A stretch of 64,000 bases of DNA. Origin: Halomonadaceae bacterium T82-2. Lineage in GTDB: Bacteria; Pseudomonadota; Gammaproteobacteria; Pseudomonadales; Halomonadaceae. The translations under genes were made by a program, and so were the position numbers. The stretch's first letter is position 1. Each line of letters begins with the position of its first letter. Positions 43,861 through 54,214 of the stretch are shown one piece after another. The stretch is from assembly GCA_001577635.1 (NCBI GenBank), contig LSBP01000009.1, positions 1-64,000 of the forward strand, written 5' to 3'. Below the pieces are notes generated by a model, which worked only from the letters and a program-made list of their open reading frames with translations, was not told the DNA's origin and ran no database searches.

Positions 43861-44751
43861 TCAGCGCAGCGAGGTCCAGAGCACCGGTGAGTCGGGCAGC
43901 TGGAAATCGATCGACATCATCACGCTCAGGGCGGTGATGGTGAAGATCGAGAAGACGAAGACCTTCTTCGCCCAGGCCTCGTCATTGCCGGCACGGTAGC
44001 CGGCCAGTGCCATGTACAGCCAGTAGCCGCCCATCGCCGCGGCGATGATGAAGTAGCCGTACCCGGCATAACCGGCCAGGCTCAGCATCAGGGTCGCCCC
44101 GAGGAAGGCCAGGATGTAGCCGATGATGTGATGCTTGGCGGTCTTCACCCCCTTGAGCACCGGCAGCACCGGAATCGAGGCCGCCCGGTAGTCCTTGAAG
44201 CGGAAGATGGCGATGGCATAGGAGTGCGGCATCTGCCACAGGCAGAAGATCAGCAGCAGGGTCAGCGCACCGAGGTCGAACTGGTTGCTCACGGCCACAT
44301 AGCCGACCACGGGCGGTGCCGCACCGGACAGGCTGCCCACCAGAGTGCCGTAGACCGAGTGACGCTTGAGATAGAGGCTGTAAAGCCCGACGTAGACGCC
44401 GAACCCGATGGCCGCGAACAGCACGGCCAGCGGGTTGGTTCCCCAATACAGGACCGAGAAGCCGGCGATCCCCAGCAGGGTCGCGAACACCAGTGTCGCC
44501 CGCGGTGAGACCAGCCCCTGGACGAGGACCCGATCCCGGGTCCTCTCCATCAGGCGGTCGATGTCGCGATCAATGTAGTTGTTGAACGCGCATCCCGAGG
44601 CGATGACCAGTGCCAGCCCGACCACCGTGGCGAGAAGGAGGAGCGGGTCCACCTCCCCGCGGGCGGCGAGGAAGAACCCGCCGGCCACAGAGATCAGGTT
44701 GCCGAAGATGATCCCCGGCTTGGTCAGGGACAGATAGCGTTTGATCATCAC
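43861..44751 (-). CDS. cyoE: Protoheme IX farnesyltransferase (heme O synthase)
   Basis: A polytopic UbiA-superfamily prenyltransferase that converts heme B to heme O for the cytochrome o oxidase. It has 296 aa. The prenyl-diphosphate site [18 protein letters not shown] lies near 64-81. It is the last gene of cyoABCDE, 10 bp downstream of cyoD. Confidence 0.96.
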   Translation of the reverse strand: MMIKRYLSLTKPGIIFGNLISVAGGFFLAARGEVDPLLLLATVVGLALVIASGCAFNNYIDRDIDRLMERTRDRVLVQGLVSPRATLVFATLLGIAGFSVLYWGTNPLAVLFAAIGFGVYVGLYSLYLKRHSVYGTLVGSLSGAAPPVVGYVAVSNQFDLGALTLLLIFCLWQMPHSYAIAIFRFKDYRAASIPVLPVLKGVKTAKHHIIGYILAFLGATLMLSLAGYAGYGYFIIAAAMGGYWLYMALAGYRAGNDEAWAKKVFVFSIFTITALSVMMSIDFQLPDSPVLWTSLR

Positions 44752-44761
44752 GATCAGCCGC

Positions 44762-45088
44762 TCACATCATGTTGATCATGAGGTTTTGCATGATCCAGAT
44801 CGAGCCACCAATGATCAGCACCAGAATGATCCCGGCGAAGATGATGGCGTTCAGGTTCCAGCCACCCTCGGACTTGGCATCCAGGTGCATGAACATGACC
44901 AGCTGAACGAGTACCTGCAGTACCGCCATGATCACGATTGTCACGACCGTGGTTGAGGTGCTGAACCCGCCGCTCATCACCACGCCGAACGGGATCACCG
45001 TCAGCACGATCGACAGGATCAGACCGGCCACATAGGACTTGACGCTGCCGTGGCTGGCACCACCGGGTGCGTTGTGAGAACCACTCAT
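44762..45088 (-). CDS. cyoD: Cytochrome o ubiquinol oxidase subunit IV
   Basis: A 108-aa protein with three membrane helices and the family segment [20 protein letters not shown]. It helps assemble the copper/heme centre of subunit I. It abuts the cyoC stop codon. Confidence 0.95.
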   Translation of the reverse strand: MSGSHNAPGGASHGSVKSYVAGLILSIVLTVIPFGVVMSGGFSTSTTVVTIVIMAVLQVLVQLVMFMHLDAKSEGGWNLNAIIFAGIILVLIIGGSIWIMQNLMINMM

Positions 45089-45089
45089 A

Positions 45090-45704
45090 TCACAGAACCC
45101 CCATCAGATAGACGATGGTGAACACGCAGATCCAGACGATATCCAGGAAGTGCCAGAACAGACTCAGGCACATGATCCGCGGGCGAGTCACGTCGGTCAG
45201 CCCTTTGGTGGACACCTGGAAGATCATCACCAGGATCCAGATCAGGCCGAAGGTCACGTGGGTACCGTGGGTCCCGACCAGGGTGAAGAACGACGACAGG
45301 AAGGCGCTGCGATCCGGGCCGAAGCCTTCCACGACCAGGTTATGGAACTCGTAGATCTCCATCCCCACGAAGCCGGCACCCAGCAGGAAGGTGATCACCA
45401 GCCAGTTGCGCACCTGCTCGGCGCGGTCGTCGTTCATGGCCAGCACGGCCATGCCGTAGGTAAAACTACTGAACAGCAGCAGGAAGGTCTCGACCAGCAC
45501 GAACGGCAGTTCGAAGATCTCCTCCGGCGTCGGACCGCCCGCCGTGTTCGGCGAGAGCACGGCGTAGGCGGCGAAGAGTGACCCGAAGATGATCAGGTCG
45601 CTCATCAGGTAGACCCAGAAACCGAAGACCTTGATGGCGCCGGTATCGTGGTGCTCATGCTCGGGCGCATGAGCGCTGTGGTTGGTGAGAGTATCGGTAG
45701 CCAT
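45090..45704 (-). CDS. cyoC: Cytochrome o ubiquinol oxidase subunit III
   Basis: A 204-aa protein with five hydrophobic helices. The N-terminal helix region [20 protein letters not shown] and the segment [14 protein letters not shown] are typical of heme-copper subunit III. The start [10 protein letters not shown] lies one base after the cyoB stop codon. Confidence 0.95.
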   Translation of the reverse strand: MATDTLTNHSAHAPEHEHHDTGAIKVFGFWVYLMSDLIIFGSLFAAYAVLSPNTAGGPTPEEIFELPFVLVETFLLLFSSFTYGMAVLAMNDDRAEQVRNWLVITFLLGAGFVGMEIYEFHNLVVEGFGPDRSAFLSSFFTLVGTHGTHVTFGLIWILVMIFQVSTKGLTDVTRPRIMCLSLFWHFLDIVWICVFTIVYLMGVL

Positions 45705-45705
45705 A

Positions 45706-47685
45706 TTACGCCTGCATCTCCAGCCGTTTGTGGTGCTCGCGTTCGATGCGCTCGACCTCCGCCGCGGGGACGTGATAGTCGATATCGTCATTGAAGATGC
45801 GCATCAGGAAGGTCACGAACATTCCTGCGGCACTCAATGCGGCCAGCCACCAGATATGCCAGATCAGGGCGAAGCCAAAGACGATGCTGATGATGCCCAT
45901 GATCGGACCCGCGGCGGTATTCTTCGGCATGTGCACGTCGTGATACTGGGTCGGTGCCTGCGCGGCGAAGCCTTCCTGCTTCTTCATCTCCCAGAAATGG
46001 TCGATGGAGTTGACTTCCGGCAGATGCGCGAAGTTGTAGTACGGGGGCGGCGAGGACACGGCCCACTCCAGGGTACGAGCGTCCCACGGGTCGCCGGTGA
46101 CGTCGGCGTTCTTCTCGCGATCACGGATACTGACGATCAGCTGGATCACGGTGCAGAGGATGCCCAGCAGGATGATCACGGCACCCACCCAGGCGACGAT
46201 CATCAGCGGCTGCCAGCTGGTGTTCTCGTAGGACTGCATGCGACGCATGGCCCCGTAGAAGCTCAGCACGTACAGCGGCATGAAGGCCATGTAGAAGCCG
46301 ATCAGCCAGCACCAGAAGCTGCGCTTGCCCCACTTCTCGTCCAGCTTGAAGCCGAACGCCTTGGGGAACCAGTAGGCATAGCCCGCCATCATGCCGAACA
46401 CCACGCCGCCGATGATCACGTTGTGGAAGTGCGCGATCACGAACAGGCTGTTGTGCAGCACGAAGTTGGCGCCCGGGACGGCCAGCATCACGCCGGTCAT
46501 GCCACCCAGGGTAAAGGTGATGATGAAGCCCAGGGTCCAGAGTACCGGCGAGGTGAACTGCACCCGGCCGCGGTACATGGTGAACAGCCAGTTGAAGATC
46601 TTCACGCCCGTGGGTATCGCGATGATCATCGTGGCGATGCCGAAGAAGGCGTTGACGTTGGCGCCGGCGCCCATGGTGAAGAAGTGGTGCAGCCAGACCA
46701 TGAACGACAGGATGGTGATCGCCACCGTCGCCCAGACCATGGTGTTGTAGCCGAACAGACGCTTCTTGGAGAAGGTCGCGATGACCTCGGAGAAGACGCC
46801 GAAGGCCGGCAGGATCAGGATGTACACCTCGGGGTGACCCCAGGCCCAGATCATGTTGACGTACATCATCTGGTTGCCGCCCAGGTCATTCGTGAAGAAA
46901 TGCATGCCCAGGTAGCGATCCAGCGTCAGCAGCGCGATGGTCGCGGTCAGGATCGGGAAGGAAGCAATGATCAGGACGTTGGTGCACAGCGCCGTCCAGG
47001 TGAAGATCGGCATGCGGAACAGCTTCATGCCCTTGGTGCGCATCTTCAGGATGGTGACGAAGAAGTTGATACCGGTCAGCGTCGTGCCGATCCCCGATAT
47101 CTGCAACGCCCATATCCAGTAGTCGACCCCGACACCGGGACTATAGGCCGTCTCCGACAACGGCGCATAGGCCAGCCAGCCGGTCTTGGCGAACTCGCCG
47201 ACCACCAGGGAGACGTTGACCAGGATGACGCCCGCCGCGAACAGCCAGAAGCTCAGGTTGTTCATGAACGGGAAGGCCACGTCGCGTGCGCCGATCTGCA
47301 GCGGCACCACCAGGTTCATCAGACCGATGACCATGGGCATGGCAACGAAGAAGATCATGATCACGCCGTGGGCGGAAAAGATCTGGTCATAGTGCTCGGG
47401 CGGCAGATAGCCTTCGGCGCCGCCCGCGGCGATGGCCTGCTGGCTGCGCATCATGATCGCATCGGCAAAGCCGCGGATCAGCATGACCAGAGCCACCAGG
47501 AAATACATGATGCCGAGCTTCTTGTGGTCGATGGAGGTGATCCACTCCGACCACAGATAGCCCCACTTGCGATAATAGGTAATCAGGCCGACCACAGCGG
47601 CGCCGACGATCCCGATGACCGCCGCCGTCACCATGATGATCGGCTCGTGATAGGGTATCGCTTCTAAGCTGAGTTTTCCGAACAT
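45706..47685 (-). CDS. cyoB: Cytochrome o ubiquinol oxidase subunit I
   Basis: The catalytic heme-copper subunit: low-spin heme b, heme o3 and copper B. It has 659 aa against 663 in E. coli. The copper/tyrosine region [17 protein letters not shown] and the HH pair in [11 protein letters not shown] are present. It oxidises ubiquinol, reduces oxygen to water and pumps protons. It starts 4 bp downstream of cyoA. Confidence 0.97.
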   Translation of the reverse strand: MFGKLSLEAIPYHEPIIMVTAAVIGIVGAAVVGLITYYRKWGYLWSEWITSIDHKKLGIMYFLVALVMLIRGFADAIMMRSQQAIAAGGAEGYLPPEHYDQIFSAHGVIMIFFVAMPMVIGLMNLVVPLQIGARDVAFPFMNNLSFWLFAAGVILVNVSLVVGEFAKTGWLAYAPLSETAYSPGVGVDYWIWALQISGIGTTLTGINFFVTILKMRTKGMKLFRMPIFTWTALCTNVLIIASFPILTATIALLTLDRYLGMHFFTNDLGGNQMMYVNMIWAWGHPEVYILILPAFGVFSEVIATFSKKRLFGYNTMVWATVAITILSFMVWLHHFFTMGAGANVNAFFGIATMIIAIPTGVKIFNWLFTMYRGRVQFTSPVLWTLGFIITFTLGGMTGVMLAVPGANFVLHNSLFVIAHFHNVIIGGVVFGMMAGYAYWFPKAFGFKLDEKWGKRSFWCWLIGFYMAFMPLYVLSFYGAMRRMQSYENTSWQPLMIVAWVGAVIILLGILCTVIQLIVSIRDREKNADVTGDPWDARTLEWAVSSPPPYYNFAHLPEVNSIDHFWEMKKQEGFAAQAPTQYHDVHMPKNTAAGPIMGIISIVFGFALIWHIWWLAALSAAGMFVTFLMRIFNDDIDYHVPAAEVERIEREHHKRLEMQA

Positions 47686-47689
47686 AACG

Positions 47690-48607
47690 TTACTCCGCTG
47701 CCTCCGCGCTCATGGCCACTTCGTCATGCTCTCCTGCATGCGCGCCTTGACCGCCATCTCCATAACGGAAGCTGTCGATGATGTCTTTGTACAGACTCGG
47801 CGAGACGTTCGAGTAGTACTGAACCGGCACGTCTTCGCTCGGCTCGGCCAGCTGACGATAGCTGTCGGGGAATGACAGGGTGTCGTCGTTGGCGTTTCGA
47901 ACCTTGTCGACCCAGGCCTGGAAGTCCTGCTCGGACGTGACGTGCGCGTCGAAGGTCATTCCCGCGAAGCCGGCACCACTGAAGTTGGTGGAACGACCCG
48001 GATAGATGCCCTTCTCGTTGGCGCTCAGGTGCACATCGTTGTCCATGCCGGCCATGGCATAGATCTGACTGCCCAGTGTGGGAATCATGAACGAGTTCAT
48101 CACCGAGCCGGAGGTCACGCGAAAGTGCACCGGCGTATCCACCGGGAAGGCCACTTCGTTGACGGTGGCGATGCCCTGCTCCGGATAGATGAACAGCCAC
48201 TTCCAGTCAAGCGAGACAGCCTGGATCTCCAGCGTGTCTTCCTTGTCGGCCAGCGGCTTGTGCGGGTCGAGCGAGTGGGATGTCTTCCAGGTGAGGATCG
48301 CCAGGAAGAAGATGATGACGCAGGGTACGAGCCACACCACCACTTCGATCTTGTTGGAGTGCGACCAGTCCGGTGCGTACTTGGCCATCAGGTTGCTGTG
48401 GCGATACCGCCAGGCGAACAGCAACGTCATGACGATGACCGGAATCACGACGATCAGCATGAGTCCGAACGCCGTCAGGATCAGCGACTTGAGCTCACTG
48501 CCGATTTCCCCCTTGGGGGCCATCAATGCCGATCCGCAGCCACTCAGCAGCAATGGCAACAGAAGCGGCAAGATGTTGAAAATACGTGGGTATTTCTTTT
48601 TCCTCAT
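47690..48607 (-). CDS. cyoA: Cytochrome o ubiquinol oxidase subunit II
   Basis: A 305-aa lipoprotein (LLLSGC, lipidated C24) with two membrane helices and a periplasmic cupredoxin domain. The copper A ligands of cytochrome c oxidases are absent, as expected for a quinol oxidase. It is the first gene of the operon; its leader contains a 10-bp hairpin at 48653-48685. Confidence 0.96.
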   Translation of the reverse strand: MRKKKYPRIFNILPLLLPLLLSGCGSALMAPKGEIGSELKSLILTAFGLMLIVVIPVIVMTLLFAWRYRHSNLMAKYAPDWSHSNKIEVVVWLVPCVIIFFLAILTWKTSHSLDPHKPLADKEDTLEIQAVSLDWKWLFIYPEQGIATVNEVAFPVDTPVHFRVTSGSVMNSFMIPTLGSQIYAMAGMDNDVHLSANEKGIYPGRSTNFSGAGFAGMTFDAHVTSEQDFQAWVDKVRNANDDTLSFPDSYRQLAEPSEDVPVQYYSNVSPSLYKDIIDSFRYGDGGQGAHAGEHDEVAMSAEAAE

Positions 48608-49012
48608 CTCGCGACCTCGTCAGAGCATGAAGACGATCACCGACAAATACCGCTGCGCCAGGCCTCGTGGAGAAACCTGGCGCAGGCGACGTTTGCCACG
48701 ACGCCTGTCCGGCAAGTCGACAGGGCACGTGCACACTGTCCGGCAGTCGCTATTCAGAGATGGCGTGCTGGGCAGGTGCCAGCGAGCGTCGATAGGCTGA
48801 TCTGCCCTTGCCGCAGAACGCGCGCATTGTCGATGAATGGCGGATGAATGAGAAGAGACGATTTGCCGCAGGGTGTCGCACCTTGACGCGCACCGCGGCG
48901 TGACATAGCGAGGCGGCAATCGGCGAGCCGCGCGACACGCCTTTGACATGCCCTCGCCTTTCGGGTTCCCTCTCGTGGCACTCTCCCTGATCCTGTACCG
49001 GAGTCCCCTGCC
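48608..49012. other. Divergent intergenic region between cyoA and nupC
   Basis: 405 bp without a credible gene. It holds a perfect 10-bp inverted repeat CTGCGCCAGG/CCTGGCGCAG (48653-48662 with 48676-48685) in the cyoA leader. It must also contain both promoters, but I could not place convincing -35/-10 pairs. Confidence 0.5.
48653..48685 (-). promoter_or_regulatory. Hairpin in the cyoA leader
   Basis: A perfect 10-bp stem with a 13-nt loop begins 46 bp upstream of the cyoA start. There is no U-tract. It could be an operator dyad or an RNA element controlling the operon. Confidence 0.4.
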
Positions 49013-50284
49013 ATGACAAGCATAATGAGCCTGGTCGGGATGGCCACCCTGATCCTGATCGCGGTGCTGTTCTCCTCCAACCGCCGCGCCATCCGCCTGC
49101 GCACCGTGGGCGGTGCCTTCGCCATCCAGGCCGGCATCGGCGCCTTCGTGCTTTATGTGCCCTTCGGCCAGAGCGTTCTCAAGACCGTCTCCGATGCGGT
49201 CAGCCAGGTGGTCGCCTACGCCGACGACGGCATCAATTTCCTCTTCGGCAGCCTCGCCGATCCCGGCAGCGGCGTGGGCTTTATCTTCGCCATCAAGGTT
49301 CTGCCGGTGATCATCTTCTTCTCCTCGCTGATCGCCGTACTCTACTACCTGGGCATCATGCAGCGGGTGATCCGGCTGCTCGGCGGACTGTTACAGAAGG
49401 TGCTGGGCACCTCGCGCACCGAATCGATGTCGGCCACCGCCAACATCTTCGTCGGCCAGACCGAGGCGCCACTGGTGGTACGCCCGTTCATCGCCGGCAT
49501 GACCCGCTCGGAACTGTTTGCGGTGATGTGCGGCGGCCTGGCCTCGGTGGCCGGCTCGGTGCTGGGCGGCTATGCCGCACTGGGCATCCCCATGGACTAC
49601 CTGGTCGCCGCCTCCTTCATGGCGGCGCCCGGCGGACTGCTGTTCGCCAAGCTGCTGATGCCCGAAACCGACACCCCGGACGACGACACCCGTCACGTTG
49701 AGCAGATCGAGGCCGAGGCAAAACCCTCCAACGTGCTCGACGCCGCCGCCGAGGGGGCATCCTCGGGGCTTCGACTGGCCGCCAACGTGGGCGCCATGCT
49801 GCTCGCCTTCATCGCCCTGATCGCGCTGATCAACGGCATTCTCGGTGGCATCGGCGGCTGGTTCGGCGTGGACGGCCTGAGTCTGGAGATGATTCTCGGC
49901 TGGCTGTTCTCGCCGCTGGCCTTCCTGCTCGGTATCCCCTGGGACGAGGCCACGGTGGCCGGCTCCTTCATCGGCCAGAAACTGGTGGTCAACGAGTTCG
50001 TCGCCTACGTCAATCTCGCGCCCTACATCAGCGGCGATCAGGTGGTGGCCGCCACCGGCGAGGCGATGAGCGCCCACACCAGGGCGGTGCTGTCGTTCGC
50101 GCTGTGCGGCTTCGCCAACCTGTCGTCGATCGCCATCCTGCTCGGCGGCCTGGGCAGCATGGCCCCCGGCCGGCGTCACGAGATCGCCGACCTCGGTCTC
50201 AAGGCGGTGCTCGCCGGCACCCTGTCGAACCTGATGTCCGCGGTCCTCGCCGGCTTCTTCATCAGCCTGGCGGCCGCCGGCTGA
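49013..50284 (+). CDS. Concentrative nucleoside transporter (NupC/CNT family)
   Basis: A 423-aa inner-membrane symporter for nucleosides. Eight or more hydrophobic helices are present. The substrate-binding loop [11 protein letters not shown] near 148 and the later [10 protein letters not shown] near 325 are CNT signatures. Proton versus sodium coupling is not readable. The start ATG is MTSIMSLVG with CCGGAGT upstream. A GC-rich hairpin follows 15 bp after the stop. Confidence 0.93.
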   Translation: MTSIMSLVGMATLILIAVLFSSNRRAIRLRTVGGAFAIQAGIGAFVLYVPFGQSVLKTVSDAVSQVVAYADDGINFLFGSLADPGSGVGFIFAIKVLPVIIFFSSLIAVLYYLGIMQRVIRLLGGLLQKVLGTSRTESMSATANIFVGQTEAPLVVRPFIAGMTRSELFAVMCGGLASVAGSVLGGYAALGIPMDYLVAASFMAAPGGLLFAKLLMPETDTPDDDTRHVEQIEAEAKPSNVLDAAAEGASSGLRLAANVGAMLLAFIALIALINGILGGIGGWFGVDGLSLEMILGWLFSPLAFLLGIPWDEATVAGSFIGQKLVVNEFVAYVNLAPYISGDQVVAATGEAMSAHTRAVLSFALCGFANLSSIAILLGGLGSMAPGRRHEIADLGLKAVLAGTLSNLMSAVLAGFFISLAAAG

Positions 50285-50298
50285 ACCGCCCGGCCCCG

Positions 50299-50327
50299 GC
50301 GGCGCGGGCAATCGCAGCCCGCGCCGC
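50299..50327 (+). terminator. GC-rich hairpin after the nucleoside transporter
   Basis: A perfect 11-bp stem GCGGCGCGGGC/GCCCGCGCCGC with loop AATCGCA. There is no U-tract, so termination strength is uncertain. Confidence 0.45.
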
Positions 50328-50431
50328 ATGAGACCAAGGATGCAGCCCTCACGCCTGTCACCGGCCGAGGGGTTCGTTATACTCGGCCTCCCGACACCTT
50401 GCCGCTCATCGCCCGCCGACGGGAGTCGTCG

Positions 50432-51442
50432 ATGCCGCCATCGTCCTTCACGCCGTTCGAGCTGCTGCTGCTGAAAAGCCGCAACCAGACGGACACCGCC
50501 GCCCTGCTGATGCTGGCCTGGATCCTGGCCAACAAGGCGCGTGCCCTGCCGGAGGACCGTGGCTATCTCGACACGCTGGCCGACGACTTCCGCCACGGGC
50601 ACGCCCTGGCGCCGCTGGTCGAGACGGCCCACGCCCAGGACATGGCGGCCATTCAGCTGGCCGCCGAGGTGCTACAGAAGGACTGGCAGGGCGAATCGGC
50701 GCACCCCTTCCTGCGCCAGGCCATCGCCCTGGCCACCAGCGGCGGACCGCCCTCGCACCGCAACCACCATGTACTGCGCTTTCTCGCCGACCTGTTGAGC
50801 GTCGCCCCGGAGCCTCTGTCGGCCCTGTACAAGAGCGTCACCGGCCAGCCTCTCCAGCATCCGGACGACCCCAGCCGTGCCGCCTACTGGGCCGAGCGCG
50901 AACACCGCCATCAGCAGCAGACTCACGCCGACGACACGGCCGAGGCCGAGACGGCGGCGCGACGGCGCCGTGAGGCCCAAGCCCGACGCCGCGAGGAAGA
51001 CGCCGCAGCCCGGCGACGCGCCGAGGAGGAAGCCCGCCGCCGGGCCGCGCAGGAAGCGGCCCGCCGACGCGACGAGCAGGCACGGCAACGCCGTGAGCGC
51101 GAGCGGGCCGAAAGGGCGCGGGAGCAACGCGAACGCGCGCAGCAGCGTCGCCGCGAGGAGGAAGCCGAACAACGCCACCGCCGGCAGCAGGAGCGCGAAC
51201 GACAGCGCACCGGGACTCCGCCACCGCCGAGCTTCGATACCGTCCACGCCCTGCGTGTGCTGGGCCTCGACCACCACGCCTCGCGGCGCGATATCAAGCG
51301 CGCCTACCGCCGCCTGGCGCAACTGCATCACCCCGACCGCTTCTGCGCCCAAGGCGAGAGCCGCATGGCACTGGCCTCCCGCCAGTTTCAGCGAATCCAG
51401 AAAGCCTACGAGCACCTGATGCAAGATGCGCGATTTGTATAA
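50432..51442 (+). CDS. J-domain protein with helical N-terminus and long charged coil
   Basis: A 336-aa DnaJ-family co-chaperone. The C-terminal J domain (about 269-330) has the essential HPD at 300-302 and should stimulate an Hsp70. Residues 155-262 are a very charged Arg/Glu/Gln stretch, probably one long helix or coiled coil. Residues 1-150 form an all-helical region (LLMLAWILANKARALPEDRG) resembling the TerB-like domain of DjlA in pattern only. No membrane helix is seen. The next gene overlaps its end by 17 bp. The start ATG follows GGGAG. Confidence 0.82.
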   Translation: MPPSSFTPFELLLLKSRNQTDTAALLMLAWILANKARALPEDRGYLDTLADDFRHGHALAPLVETAHAQDMAAIQLAAEVLQKDWQGESAHPFLRQAIALATSGGPPSHRNHHVLRFLADLLSVAPEPLSALYKSVTGQPLQHPDDPSRAAYWAEREHRHQQQTHADDTAEAETAARRRREAQARRREEDAAARRRAEEEARRRAAQEAARRRDEQARQRRERERAERAREQRERAQQRRREEEAEQRHRRQQERERQRTGTPPPPSFDTVHALRVLGLDHHASRRDIKRAYRRLAQLHHPDRFCAQGESRMALASRQFQRIQKAYEHLMQDARFV

Positions 51443-51836
51443 ACGCCTGGACGTGCCGTCCGACGCCTCGCCCGACACGCTCGCCGCCGCCATCGAGGCC
51501 TGCCGACACACCGCCCTCAAGCAGGACGCCGACGCCGTGCTCAGAGTTCCCGCACGGCGCGACGCCTACGATCAGCTGCATGCCACGCTCAGCGACCTCG
51601 GCCGACTGCGCGCCCGCCTGGGATTGACCCATGCCCCGCACTGGCAGGATGACGTAGCCAACGACTTTTCACAGGATTCCGACCGCAGCCTGTCACGGCA
51701 CCAGGAACTCGCCGACAAGCTCGACGCCCTGGTCGCCGCCGGCGCCCCTTCCGCCGCATCGCGGCGCCCGTGGCGGTGGCTCGCCGCCCTTCTCATCACC
51801 GCCCTGCTGGGTCTGCTGGCAGGCCTGTGGCTGTGA
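51426..51836 (+). CDS. J-domain-like protein without HPD, C-terminal membrane anchor
   Basis: A 136-aa protein. The first 55 residues (LYKRLDVPSDASPDTLAAAI and later RRDAYDQLHA) follow the J-domain pattern, but the HPD motif is missing. One hydrophobic helix (WLAALLITALLGLLAGLWL) ends the protein. It overlaps the preceding J-domain gene by 17 bp, so the two are almost certainly co-translated. It may anchor or inhibit its partner at the membrane; this is inference. Confidence 0.72.
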   Translation: MRDLYKRLDVPSDASPDTLAAAIEACRHTALKQDADAVLRVPARRDAYDQLHATLSDLGRLRARLGLTHAPHWQDDVANDFSQDSDRSLSRHQELADKLDALVAAGAPSAASRRPWRWLAALLITALLGLLAGLWL

Positions 51837-51851
51837 TCGTCGGCAGCCGGG

Positions 51852-54107
51852 CTACAGGGGCTCCGGCGCCTCGCCCTCGTCGGGCGGTGCGATCCCGTGG
51901 CGTCGCTGAACGTCGGCGGGAGTGCCGCCTGACCCGGTCGCGGCTGCCGGATTCTCCAGCACCACGCTCATCCTCGGCAGCGACAGGTCCTGACCGTTTT
52001 CATCGAGCCGCTGCTTGAGACGCAGGTTGAAGGCCCGGGCCACGTCCCACTGCATCAGCGGACTGGTACGCATGCGCACCCGCAGGATCGCCGCGCCCTG
52101 ATCGAAGCTCTCGATCCCCTGCAGTTCCAGCGGCGACCAGATGTGGTGGCGCATCATCGGGTCCTGGCGAAGCCCGTCGGCCACCTCCCGCACCAGCTCG
52201 ATGGCCGTATCGATGCGCATGGTGTGGGGCACGCGAATGCGCATCAGCGCGATGCCGAACTCGCGGGCGAAGTTCTGGATGCCCTTGATCTGGCTGAAGG
52301 GAATGATGTGCACGATGCCGTCGAGATCGCGCAGCCGCACGGTGCGCAGGCTCAGCCCCTCGACGGTCCCCATGTGGCCGCCAACATCGACGAAGTCGTC
52401 GATCGACAGCGAATCCTCGATGAGGATGAACAGCCCGGTGATCAGGTCCTGAACCAGCGTCTGGGCACCGAAGCCGATCGCCAGGCCGATCACCCCGGCA
52501 CCGGCCAGCAGCGGCGTGACGTTGACGCCCAGGTTCGCCAGCCCGACGATCGCCGCGATGATGAAGATGGTGGCGAATACCACGTTGCGGATCATCGGCG
52601 TGATGGTCTGGGCCCGGGCGCTGTTGACGCGCCGCCCCCGCGAACGGCCGCTGCCGCGCAGCGCCCGCTGGATGGCGGTGTCGGCAAAGATCCAGGTCAG
52701 CCAGGCCAACAGCACGGTCAGGCCGATACGCATCAGCGCCTGACCGATGCGCGCGCTCACGGCACCTTCCTCGCCGATGCCGAACAGAGAAAACCCCCAG
52801 ACGCGCAGTGACAGCTCGGCGAACAACGCCCAGCACAGGAACTGCGACAGGGTGTAGCCGAAGCGTTCCAGGCGCCGCCGATACTGCGACTTGCGCTTGC
52901 GCCGGGTGGCGCGCTCGGCGTGACGGCGCAGGCCGCCGCTGACCACCAGAGTCAGCACCAGCAGGGCCGCGCAGAGAATCGCCCGGGTGAAGGCACCGTC
53001 GGCGTCGCCGGCCGAGACGAAGATGGCCACCAGCGAGGCGACGATCAGCAGCAGCGCCGGGATATGCCAGAAATGGCCCAGCACATTGGCCAGATCCCGC
53101 AGCGAGCTGCTGTCACGCCGCTGGGAATAGGGACGATTGAGAATCAGATGCTTGACCGGGCGCCGCAGGCGTATCACCAGCACACCGCTGATGAGCCCGG
53201 CCAGCACGTTGCCCATCACCGACAGCCAGTCGGCCAGGCTGGGGCCCAGCAGAGTCGTAAGCCGATCGCTGTTGGCGGCGTCGCCGAAGGCGGCCAGCAC
53301 GCCGATCCAGAACAGGCGCTTCGGTGCCTGGCGGCGCAGCAGCTGGACGGCGACCCGCCGGTGCCCGTGGGTGAACACCGAGATCACCGTATCGAATACC
53401 GTGGCGAGCAACTGGCCGCAGAGCGTGACGTAGGCGATGACCAGCACCACAGCCCGGGCCGGACTCAGCGGTACCAGCCAGCGCAGCCCCAGCAGCATGA
53501 TCAGGAAGGCCAGCCCCCAGGGCAGCACCTTGCGCAGGAAATGTACCACCAGCAGCGCCGGACGCGGCTCCGGTGGCAGGGCCAGCGGCCAGTCGCGCCG
53601 CGAGACAATCCAGCGGCCGGCACCGGCCAGCAGCAGTGCCAGGCCGAGCCAGATCGCCAGCAGCACCGCCGCCTCGAGGCTCTGGCGCAGCAGCTCTTCT
53701 CGCCCCATGGTATCGATCAACCGCTGCAGGTCGGCCAGCGCCCACTCGGAGCGAAGCTGCCAGATATCCAGCGGAGAATGCCCGGCCTCGGCCTGCGCGC
53801 CGAGGTCGGTGAGCGAGTCCGCCAGCGCGCCCAGCAGACCCTGACGCGGCTCGCCGTCCTGCCCCGGTGCGGCCACGGCCGTGCCCTCGCGCAGGGCCTT
53901 GAGCTGCTCGAGGAGCTGGCCGCGCCGGGCATCGTCCTCGAGCATGCCGATCACTTGATCCAGCGAGTCGCGCAGCGCCTGCGGATCGGCCTGGGCGGCG
54001 GGCTTGTCACCGCCGCTTCCCAGGCTCGCGGGCAACCCCTGCGCCTGCACCGGCAGGGCCACCATCAGCAGCAGGAACAGCCCGCCTGCCAGTCGCGCCA
54101 GCGCCAT
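51852..54107 (-). CDS. Large MscS-family mechanosensitive channel (YbiO-like)
   Basis: A 751-aa protein. A signal peptide (ARLAGGLFLLLMVALPVQAQ) and a periplasmic domain precede about ten membrane helices. The pore helix and beta domain of MscS are at the C-terminal part: ATPLL-type segment GVNVTPLLAGAGVIGLAIGF near 550 and DFVDVGGHMGTVE near 595. Length and layout match YbiO (741 aa in E. coli). It should open on membrane tension in osmotic downshock. The start ATG has GAGGAGAAG upstream. Confidence 0.9.
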   Translation of the reverse strand: MALARLAGGLFLLLMVALPVQAQGLPASLGSGGDKPAAQADPQALRDSLDQVIGMLEDDARRGQLLEQLKALREGTAVAAPGQDGEPRQGLLGALADSLTDLGAQAEAGHSPLDIWQLRSEWALADLQRLIDTMGREELLRQSLEAAVLLAIWLGLALLLAGAGRWIVSRRDWPLALPPEPRPALLVVHFLRKVLPWGLAFLIMLLGLRWLVPLSPARAVVLVIAYVTLCGQLLATVFDTVISVFTHGHRRVAVQLLRRQAPKRLFWIGVLAAFGDAANSDRLTTLLGPSLADWLSVMGNVLAGLISGVLVIRLRRPVKHLILNRPYSQRRDSSSLRDLANVLGHFWHIPALLLIVASLVAIFVSAGDADGAFTRAILCAALLVLTLVVSGGLRRHAERATRRKRKSQYRRRLERFGYTLSQFLCWALFAELSLRVWGFSLFGIGEEGAVSARIGQALMRIGLTVLLAWLTWIFADTAIQRALRGSGRSRGRRVNSARAQTITPMIRNVVFATIFIIAAIVGLANLGVNVTPLLAGAGVIGLAIGFGAQTLVQDLITGLFILIEDSLSIDDFVDVGGHMGTVEGLSLRTVRLRDLDGIVHIIPFSQIKGIQNFAREFGIALMRIRVPHTMRIDTAIELVREVADGLRQDPMMRHHIWSPLELQGIESFDQGAAILRVRMRTSPLMQWDVARAFNLRLKQRLDENGQDLSLPRMSVVLENPAAATGSGGTPADVQRRHGIAPPDEGEAPEPL

Positions 54108-54158
54108 GTCTTCTCCTCGCGTGATTGACGTTGTGCCAAGCCTGACGCCCCGAAACAG

Positions 54159-54188
54159 GAAAGCCAAGGCCCGCGGGCCCTGGCTTTC
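54159..54188 (-). terminator. Terminator after the RND permease gene
   Basis: A hairpin AAAGCCAGGGCCC/GGGCCTTGGCTTT (one mismatch) is followed on the minus strand by CCTGTTTC. It separates the RND operon from the MscS gene downstream. Confidence 0.7.
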
Positions 54189-54214
54189 TGCGGTACGGCG
54201 TTCGCGGGTCGGGA

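Noticed and set aside
45682-47667. Long open frame antisense to cyoB
   Set aside because: Shadow frame; cyoB motifs on the other strand are decisive.
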